From assembly GCF_008831285.2 (NCBI RefSeq), contig NC_045141.1:17036106-17100105 (forward strand): a stretch of DNA of 64,000 nt, written 5' to 3'. This DNA comes from Nymphaea colorata. Its lineage: Eukaryota > Streptophyta > Magnoliopsida > Nymphaeales > Nymphaeaceae. Positions 50,079 to 64,000 of this stretch are shown here, piece by piece. The position numbers were made by a program, and so were the translations under genes. The notes beneath the pieces were generated by a model. It had not been told where the DNA came from and searched no databases. It saw only the letters and a program-made list of their open reading frames with translations. The number at the start of each line of letters is the position of its first letter. Within the stretch, counting starts at the first letter, position 1.

Positions 50079-52036
50079 TTTAGACCATGAACGATACGAG
50101 TTGGTGTTTCCATTTTGATACACATAAATGATACGTATGGTGATCACTAGTGGTTACTTCTAAGTGGTTAAAATGATTAACCAATTCTTTTGCAAATTTA
50201 AAGAATGCTCTTGGATCACTCGAAGTTTATGTTACAGGAGGACTGCTGGCTGCGAATCAGGTATGACATACAGCAAGTGGTTACTTCTAAGTGGTTAACA
50301 TATCACATGAAGTGGTTATGTGGTTTGCTGTTACTTCTAGACACAGAACTAAATTAATTAGAAGCCCCTTCACATTTTGCCCTACCCAGAAAGAAAGGGC
50401 ATAGAGCTCGGTCTGCTTTCAACCCCTTCCATGGGACGCTTTCACACTGAGACAGTTATTTTTATCGTGGAGATTATAGAATCAAGAAGTCAAAGTATCA
50501 AATTTAGGTATAGCTAATTGATGTGAAGAAAGTTAGGCAACTTTGAATAGGAACAAAAGGAAAAAGGTGCATACAGCAAGTTCCTCAACATATAATGGTA
50601 AATAAGTAAACTGTTATTATCAACCCAAATTTCTTAGTTACAGAACTCACCAAAAGTTAAACATCCGCGCCGGAAAACACAGAGAAATGTCCGGCAAGCT
50701 TGTGAAGATGATTCTGACCTCGTTTCCGGTCGTACCGAGAGCAAAGTGTCCCCCCGTGTGACCGGAGAGAAGAGAATTCCTCTTTCTACGAGAGCCTACT
50801 ACGACTGGTTGAGGGTGAAACAGGGGAACAAAACGCCTGGATATTTCAGCTAGTGAGGAAAATCTAGCATCTAGCTGCAAAAAAAGGTGGGACTGAAAGG
50901 GAGGTTCAGACTCTGCAGGACTCCCACACCGAGAGCATATCCCCCCTGAGCAAATTTTCTCAGTGCCCTCGTTCTCCTAAAACGACTCTGAAGAGTGTCT
51001 TTGAACGGAATGATGGACAGTCTACTGTCATGTCTGCCGAGGGGAGAAAACAGGCCCCAACTGAAACAAAGGAGGAGCAGGGCATAAGATTGAACTATCC
51101 GGTGTGGCTTACGGGCAAGGGTATGGTGACAGTAGATGAGAAAGAAGCAATGGCCTTGTGCCATGCTACAGCAGGTTTACAACAAGGAATTCACCCGTTC
51201 CAACGCTTGAAATCGGTTGAAGTGGCTGAGAAACTGCAGCGTAATCCTCAGCTTGACACTAGCTCAATCCCCACGCGTTCTCAGATGGTCGTGTTCTCGG
51301 TGGCCAAGGTAGGAGGATCTGAGAATACCAATAAAACAAAGGCGACCGAGGGCTTATGGGCGTGCGGTATAGACTGTGCTCCTGCTGCAGGAAGTTACAA
51401 GCCACGATCACTAGCAAAGATCGCGTTATGACTTCGGCCAGCTGAACACCAACACCCCTAACCCAAAAATCTCGAGCCCGGGGGAATAAGATTGCAAGAA
51501 GCAGAGGTGGGATCCCTGTCCTTTCTAAAGGCCCCTCATAAACCTACGCTCTTCCTAACCGGCTGGGACTTCGAGCGTAAAGGACTGCAAGAGGTAGAGT
51601 TGCTGTCCAAGCTGGGACAGCAGACCTCCACTATCATCCTAGAGGGTTTGCAGCGGGTAACGCTATCACAGGGAGGCAATCATTCATGTTCTATAGCAGC
51701 TTCACCCATATTCGTGGCAGTCAAAAGGGCCACCTTCATCTCACCCAAACAGGTCAACCCCACAACGGCAAGGAGGGGAATTACGCTGCTGGGTAGAAGC
51801 GGAGATGAGAAAGATACCAGGACGAGGAGTTGGGTCACTTTCCTTGGGATCCTGGTGGCCCTCAACCAAGGAAAAGAGCCTCACTTGAAGAACGCTGGTC
51901 GCTTCAGTGATGAGCTAGATCGCGCAAAGCGTGAGGGCAGGCTCTTTCTTAGGGGGTGAATTTGATACAACCCAACCCTCGCTTGGCGAAGGTGGCCGAG
52001 AGTTGGCAGTACCCTCGCCGTTTGGGACCAGATGGG
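50079..52036. other. Spacer between the inverted arms, right part with organelle-like composition
   Basis: The first 60 bases (50088-50139) match 54664-54716 inverted. Then follows AT-rich DNA to about 50640, with the block AGTGGTTACTTCTAAGTGGT present twice (about 50147 and 50276). From about 50650 to 52036 the composition changes sharply to near 50% GC, with no A/T runs and two open frames (51030-51431 and 51492-51959) that do not resemble known proteins. This texture is typical of plant mitochondrial intergenic DNA, so a nuclear insertion of mitochondrial DNA is one reading; I could not identify an organelle gene in it. Confidence 0.5.
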
Positions 52037-52971
52037 GGGCGCCTCCTTATCATTTTGAGAAGCTAGCCAACGTGCAAGGGAGGCTATCTAGCACCCAAGC
52101 AAAGTAGAGGGCGCCTCCTCAGCACACTAGGGAAGTTATATTGCCACCCGCTCGCTCTCGAAGGCCTCTCCGCGTACAAGGGAGACTACCCACACAAGTG
52201 TTGTACAGAGGCTGCATGGGCAGCAGTCAAGTGAGGCTAGCGGCCTATGCAAGAGAGCAAGGCGAAAAGCAAGTGGGCTAAGCCGTGCGAGCGACCATCA
52301 TGGGCAGCCATCAAGTGAGACTATTGAGATTACCCTCTTACGGAAATGATGAACGACATTTTGTGCATGGTGGTACTTTCGTGCAATTAAAACAATATTT
52401 TTCCAATCACATTACCAGTTTAACTAAATTTTATATGCAGTGATACAAGCCTAGAATAGCCAAAAAATGAAGTTGTAGAGAAGAGTAATGAAAGGGGAAT
52501 TAAAAAGGGAAAGAGGGAAAAAAAGCAAAGGTTCTCAAGAAAGAAACAGGGCTCTCCTAAGTCAGCCAACGCAACATAACCATGTCTCTTGTGTAAACAA
52601 AAGCTAAAGTTAATGTAGCAAAAGTAAATGGATCTGAAGACTTGTATGCTAGCTAATAGGTCCGGTGCTTGATTAGATACTCTTCGACATTGCAGGCACC
52701 ATCTCTTATTTTTTGTACATCCAACTCACCTGGCTCATAATAATCCACAGTCAGGTCTACTTCAGTATCCACACTATGCTTGCTCGTCGGCAGCGGGTTT
52801 TAGTTATGGGCCGGCCACGATGATCCTAGCTACTTTGAACGTGCTCTGTTTTAACATATTAAATAATATACTCTATGGTATGTAAATTTCTTCTTGTGAT
52901 GTTTACACGACGATACATTAAATAACATGATGCCCTTTTCTGAACTTCTCATACACACTATGCATTTCTTC

Positions 52972-53062
52972 TTGAGGGTGAGGGTGGTGATTAGAGGTGT
53001 GGATCTGGCTGTCAGGGATCTGAGATCCAGCGACCCTTACGTTATTGTTAAGATGGGCAAAC
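52972..53062 (+). pseudogene. Exon piece of a CAR-type C2-domain gene, right-arm copy
   Basis: The mirror of 49053-49143, with the same reading (RGVDLAVRDLRSSDPYV then KMGK) and the same GT donor at 53063. The two copies appear identical, as expected if one arm was copied from the other recently. Confidence 0.8.
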
Positions 53063-53353
53063 GTGTATACTTCTTCCTTCCTCCTCACTCTTTTGTTTTG
53101 TTAATTTTGTGTTCATGGTGATGGGTTTGAGTACCTATTCAATTTCTTTGGTTTGAGGTTGTTTTGAGTTTCTTTCTTCTTAAACTATTTTGCCTTCTGT
53201 GCTTGACTTCATGCTCAAACTCGTTGGTCATCCTAAGTTTTCCTCAATTTTTATCATTTTGCGGCTTTCCTACGGTTCTTTATTTGTCTTCATCTTGTAA
53301 TTTTGTGTCATTTTCGTGATATTACCACTTTACACTTGGACTAGGACTAGGCT

Positions 53354-53484
<131 letters not shown>

Positions 53485-54221
53485 CCATGGTCCGAAAGCT
53501 GATGCCTAGTTTTTCAAGACCATGGTCGAGAATTTGATGCTCTGTTCTTCAGGACCATGGTTGAGAATCTGATGCCATGTTCTTGAGGACCATGATACAT
53601 ACATTTGTTGTTTCCCCTAGGTTCATGAGTCAATAAGTCGATAAAGCAGAGATGAAATGCAAAACTGTTTGTTCATTATAAGGTTCTATGGTGATTTTCA
53701 TTTTTTCTTTAGAAAACCATCCGCTTGCTTAGCAACAGTTCCATTGTTTCAAGTATTTGAGATCCCATTTCTGGTCATTTAATAAATTAAAACATATGAA
53801 GCTTTGTTCTCCTCTCAAGTGGGGGAGCCGTAAAGCATCACACCCTCCTTTTCTGAACTTGTCATACACACCCAATTCCCTCTACGCTATCAACTTCGCT
53901 ACCCATAGACAAAATATTTATGAAACTTTATAAAGGAAAACTAGGACTACCCAATTCTCAGTCAACTAGAAAGCAGGCTAGGCTGTGTATTTGGAATAAG
54001 CAACAGAATAGATAGCTAGAAAATCATAAGCACAAAAGGCAAAAACCATTGGGGAACATGAAAATTGACTTGATCCGATAAAAAAAATTGGTTGCATACG
54101 ATACAACACACCGAAGGGAAATGAAAACGCGTGTTTCCTACTCAATTTCTTGTGCTCCTCCTAGGTCTACTCAATGGGTTGAAAAGCAATTATGGCAAAC
54201 AGAAGTTTCACATGTCATGTT

Positions 54222-55392
54222 TTTGAAAGTATTGCAGCATAATGCTGCTACTCATAACTACCGTTTCTCTGTTTTTCTTTTTCTTTACATGGGTCCCTTC
54301 AGTTTGAGATGATGCTTAATTAGGAAAAAATAATCGGAATTGGCAGCAGCTGGTGTATTCCTAAAAATAATTGGAATTGGCAGCAACTGGTGCATTCGGA
54401 CTATAGGTGGCTGACAAGGAGAAAACAGTTGAGAAAATGAGAGATCAAGAGTGAGTGACTCAAGGAGAGAAACGAGAGAAGGCGAGAGGGAGACATCACC
54501 GGTCATCGGCACTGCAGTTGACCGTCGCTGGTTCGGGTTGCTGATGATTGTTGAGTGAACAGAGGGAGAGCAGGAGGCAGGGCAACACTACCAATCGGAC
54601 TAGCTCCACCCCTCGGATCTTGCTGACCATATAACTGATTTACACTGAGTCGGTGAAGATCATACATATCATTTATGTGTATCAAAATGGAAACACCAAC
54701 TCGTATCATTCATATGCCTTGGGCTCGCACAAATTATAAGTGAATTATTTTTCTTTTATGCATCTATATTAAAAAAAAAAGACATCTAGCCAGACATCCA
54801 ATTGTTTTACATATTAAAAAAGAAACAGTGTCAGAAACCATACAGTGGACATTAATTTTACAAAATGGCACTTTTTTAAAAGTAAATGATTCATTTTTCC
54901 TATATAAATAAGTTCTTTCTTCTTTAATTTGTCACTTTATTTATAACAAAAAATTAATTGTGCTCTTTAAGTAGTGTTTGATAAAAAAAACAACACTTTA
55001 TTCTTGAAACACGTGTTTTAGTAATACCATGATCTTACTTGAAGAAATATAACTTGACTTGGTCCACCATTTGATTGTTTGACTTATAAATTATATTCAT
55101 ATTGCATATATATATATTTTTAACAACAACATGAATTTTTAAAACATGTGTTTTCAAAACGCAAGTTTTTCTTATTAAATACCCCCTTAAGTACTCGCAT
55201 GCATTTGTATAAGATGTTTAAAATACTTTTTTTTTTTACAATCTCAAGCATAAATAGATTTAGGGCAATTGTTTTTACGAAACATTATGCTTTGAATAAT
55301 ATTTAAAAAATACAATGGTAAATTTGTAACCCTCCAAGTTTCAATGGATTGTGAACTATTGATGTCTCAAATCGTGGGTTGTACAGGTGAGT
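54222..55392. other. Intergenic between the right arm and the TRIM element
   Basis: Holds a tandem pair of about 37 bp at 54330-54402 (GGAATTGGCAGCA(A/G)CTGGTG in each). At 54630-54719 lies a short dispersed repeat whose relatives are at 50088 and 57490. From 54720 on it is very AT-rich with no features. Confidence 0.6.
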
Positions 55393-56379
55393 TTAATGTC
55401 TTTTCATTAAACATGCATGGTTTTTCACCGCCACCATGAGCCTTGGTTACAAAATACATAGAACGAGTTTAAATAGCTGAAGTTCCTATAATTTTGGCAA
55501 TAATAAACATGGAAAATTAAATCTGATTTTTGTGGAAAGATTTTCTTTTTCCTTTATCATTAATTTTGATTGATCATACTGAGATTCTTTCCTTGAATTT
55601 CTTTAGAACGTTTACCTTTTAACTTTATCGTTAACATCCTCCCTCAAATTAGACGATAGATCTAAAACTCCAAGTTTATTGTAGAACTTTATAAAAGGTG
55701 ATCATGTCATCTCTTTGACAGTGATTCGGTGAGCCCAAATTTGCTTCATGAATTTTTTTGTGAAGCCAGATCGTGCTTTGGCAGCGATCCAGAAAACCTA
55801 AGTTTGATTCCTCAAGACTTTTTTCACAGGATCGAGTCTTCTCTTTGATGGAGAAGGCAGCAATGTATTTCGTCATCTGCAGGCCACCTATGGGCTTCAT
55901 TTTTTTTCGTCAAGCATCTTGCTTTGATACCAAGTTAAAAAATAAAAAAGAAGCAAAACAAAAAAAAACAGCAATGAAAAAATTCTTTTAATTAAATTTG
56001 CATGGTTTTTCATCATGAAAGGCTACCATGAGCCTTGGTTACACAATGCATTGAACGAGCTTAAATAGTTGAAGTTTCTGTAATCTCGGCAACGATAAAC
56101 ATAGAAAACTAAATCTGAGTTTTGTGAAAAGATTTTCTTTTTCTTTTATCATTAATTTTGATTGATCTTGCTGAGATTCTTTCCTTGAATTTCTCTAGAA
56201 CAGTTGCCTTTCAACCTTATCGTTAACACTATAATCTTGACAATGATAAACATAGGAAACTAAATCCGATTTTTATGGAAAGTTTTTCTTTTTCCTTTAT
56301 CATTAATTTTAATTGATCTTCTTGGGATTCTTTCCTTGAATCTCTCTCACACGGTTGCCTTTCAACCTTATTCTTAACA
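55393..56379 (-). mobile_element. TRIM-type miniature LTR retroelement fossil with an extra partial LTR
   Basis: On the minus strand a first LTR runs from 56228 to about 55935 and begins TGTTAACGATAA. Next to it is a primer-binding-like site (TTGGTATCAAAGC at 55933-55921), then a non-coding interior of about 280 bp, then a polypurine tract (TTTGAGGGAGGA, 55648-55637) directly before a second LTR copy that begins at 55636 and fades at about 55393. A third, partial LTR (56379-56229) abuts the first. LTR length of 240-290 bp, a tiny interior and no proteins fit the TRIM class, Copia-like by the PBS type. The LTR copies are clearly diverged, so the insertion is old. It is a fossil with several breaks; it never coded for proteins itself. 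Confidence 0.75.
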
Positions 56380-56380
56380 G

Positions 56381-56720
56381 AATGAGGCAAGGGTAGCGGA
56401 GGAGCAAGCATGAAAACACATAGTGAACTTGCTAAGGGATGCATGGAGGGGGCTGAACACGGAACTGCTCTCGGCTCAGGAGCAACAACAACAAACCGCC
56501 TTTTCTCGTTCCTTCATGAACGTGACTCTCAACATTGCGAGGGTCTCCTAATGCATGTACGACTATGAAGATGAGGTCGGTGTCTTGGAGCATGAGTCCA
56601 TGGACCGAGTCTACTCTCTTATTGTCCAGCTCATCCAAACTGCCTAAGCAAACCACCAGTCGCTGTTTCCCACTTTATCAATCATGTTGGTGCCCATTAA
56701 CCGAATCCTACTTATGATGC
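56381..56720 (+). pseudogene. Terpene synthase relic 2, last exon and 3' UTR
   Basis: The frame 56381-56647 (89 codons with the stop) follows an AG at 56379-56380 and reads NEARVAEEQA, KHIVNLLRDAWRGLN, then SFMNVTLNIARV, CMYDYEDEVGV and SMDRVYSLI. That is the standard last exon of plant mono/sesquiterpene synthases (EARV..EQAR.HI, LNIARVAQCMYQYGD, .DRV.SL). Two in-frame stops (56411-56413 and 56549-56551) replace codons that are normally Arg and Gln, so it is a pseudogene. The earlier exons are absent. The sequence after the stop (56663-56700) matches 47610-47647 behind relic 1, and weak similarity continues for about 80 bp. The splice acceptor coincides with the end of the TRIM LTR. Confidence 0.85.
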
Positions 56721-57006
56721 TATGTATCATCATATAATAAATTGGACACAATAATACATTAAATTTAGTTCTCTGTCTCTCTCTCTCTCACACACACACA
56801 CACATGTATGCACACAGTCTGTGTAGTGTGTTTAATTACATTGGCTTGCTTCCAATCTCAACGTTACTATAACTAGAACTGTTTGACTTAGTGTGAATGA
56901 TGCTCTTATTTGGTAACTTGAACCAAAAACTATTTCAGTAAACTTACAGATCCTCCTGCAAAAAATGGGTCTTGGTCAGTATCAATATGAAAAAGAAATA
57001 AAGTTA

Positions 57007-62499
<5,493 letters not shown>

Positions 62500-64000
62500 A
62501 AACTTTATTTTATATATCCATTTAGTTGTTGAAATTGGATCTCATACTAAACATTGCACACTTTTGGAGCATGATCTGATTTGACTTGTTCAAGATCTAT
62601 ATCTTGTTTATATTAGATCTAAACATATTATAATGAGCATTGATTTTTAGATCTAATGGTTTTAGAGTAGCACTATAATGCTATAAGATGAATTTATTTT
62701 GCTCCTTATGAAAGAATATTCTCGAAATAAAGATTATATTACTTTGTGTTTATCCTAGTTCAAAAGAATAATTATATTACTGTATATTGGTATGCTAAGA
62801 GGTGTAAATCAACACTCTTAGACATGGTGAGATCCATATAGCATTGTGTTGGTTTCGTGATGAATTTAGATCCAGATTAACATGGTTGGATCATTGGCTC
62901 CAAATACTTGTATTGGCACTGAATACAATATATCATCATGTTTGTCTTTTGAAAGGTAACACTCTTAAGCATGATGAAAGTCATATTAATAAAATATTTT
63001 ATTTGAAGATTTATTCTAGTACATGAAATTTTATTTGCCCTTATAAAAAATGACTATCATATATAATTTCAAATAATTCTGGAGTGCTATTGAACAAGGC
63101 TTTATTTACTCCATTGTTGAGGTGAACTAGTTTTAAATGTACATTCAAGAGGTGTAAAGTAACACTCTTGAATTGAAACCCATATGAGTTTGAATGTCTT
63201 TATTTGGAGACTTGTTTTAATTGATCTTAGGGTAATGGATTAGCATGGATAAAGACATGCATCATCTCAAGGTAAAGAATTTTTTCTTGTTTCACCTTGT
63301 TCAAGAATTGAGCTATTGTTAAGATCCAAACATGATGGTTGAAATCATGTTGTACAATATTTCATTTGCATCATTTGTGTTTTTTAAATTCAGATTAGTT
63401 GTATTGTGGATATTACTGGTTTGATCCGAATTTCTGTATTTGAACTGATCCACATTATACAAAGTTTAGCTTCAGATCTAAACTGACTTGTTTGGGTATG
63501 TGAAAAAAATTTATATCATGTTTGCTTTGGTTTCAATATATGTTACCATGTTTGCCTTTGGATATGATCATATTGTAGTATGGGTTGTCATTATAGATTC
63601 AAAAGTTATCTTAGAGAATTATTGAATGAAGCTTCATTTGCTTCTCTTTCTTAGGAAAATGAATTTGTCTTTTAATGCATGTTCAAGAGATGTAATGTAA
63701 CACTCTTGGACCAAAATTCATATTGGCAAGAATGTATTTATTTAAAGCTTTATAGCACTAAAAGTGCTAGTACATTATAACTTGTTTTTTTTCTCAAAAA
63801 AGAGATGGGTTAGCTTTGATTCAAATATGGTTGTTGTATCATATTGTATAATATTTCAATGAGGATCATGTGTTTTAAATTCATATCAGTGGTATTGTTG
63901 ATATTACTAGTTTAGATCTATTCTAATATAATCTGAATTCATCTGACTTTTGGAACTGAATCTATTTATTACTTGAGATCCACCTTACATACAACTTTGA
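62500..64000 (+). repeat. Degenerate tandem array, about 540-bp period, running off the right edge
   Basis: The block (A)GAGGTGTAA(A)...AACACTCTT recurs at about 62800, 63150 and 63690. Around the last two, co-linear flanks also match: ATTGAA.AA-GCTT.ATTT before and TTTAAATTCA.AT.AGT.GTATTGT-GATATTACT after (about 63390 and 63870). The spacing between the two clearest units is about 540 bp; the left one is rearranged. It is AT-rich and non-coding. It may be a satellite or the remains of tandem element copies. Confidence 0.55.

Noticed and set aside
51030-51959. Two open frames in the spacer as genuine genes
   Set aside because: No recognisable motifs, and stop-poor frames are expected in GC-balanced DNA. 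Kept only as part of the spacer.

Overview
The window is nuclear DNA of a flowering plant. The genes have many introns with GT..AG borders, the intergenic DNA is AT-rich and full of (AT)n and (CT)n microsatellites, and the recognisable genes are plant types: plastid EXECUTER, pyrimidine-catabolic beta-ureidopropionase, a DRMY1-type Myb protein and terpene synthase relics. I cannot name the species. It does not look like a grass.

The first 45 kb is ordinary gene space: (i) the 5' exons of a TVP15/COPI-associated Golgi membrane protein on the minus strand, running off the left edge; (ii) a complete six-exon PYD3 (beta-ureidopropionase) at 2.5-5.7 kb; (iii) a complete eleven-exon EXECUTER gene, the chloroplast singlet-oxygen sensor, at 7.2-15.7 kb; (iv) a two-exon gene for a plant protein of unknown function at 21.4-22.7 kb; (v) a five-exon SGT1/ecdysoneless (ECD) gene on the minus strand at 31.2-38.3 kb; (vi) a six-exon DRMY1-like single-Myb gene on the minus strand at 39.2-44.6 kb. 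These genes are housekeeping or signalling loci with no evident shared pathway. Four have a clear TATA box that helps decide the start codon.

From 45 to 57 kb the locus is rearranged. A second copy of about 1.4 kb of the TVP15-PYD3 intergenic region lies in direct orientation, 44.6 kb from the first. Next comes an internally deleted terpene synthase relic, then a very large and nearly identical inverted duplication (two arms of about 2.2 kb around a 1.96 kb spacer). Both arms carry an exon piece of a CAR-type C2-domain gene. After that come a TRIM retroelement fossil and the last exon of a second terpene synthase relic. The inverted duplication is the most striking structure here: if transcribed it would fold into a hairpin of more than 2 kb containing host-gene sequence, so it is a candidate natural siRNA locus. 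That function is inference.

The last 7 kb is gene-poor, with microsatellites, unassigned GC-richer islands, and a degenerate array of roughly 540-bp repeats that runs off the right edge.
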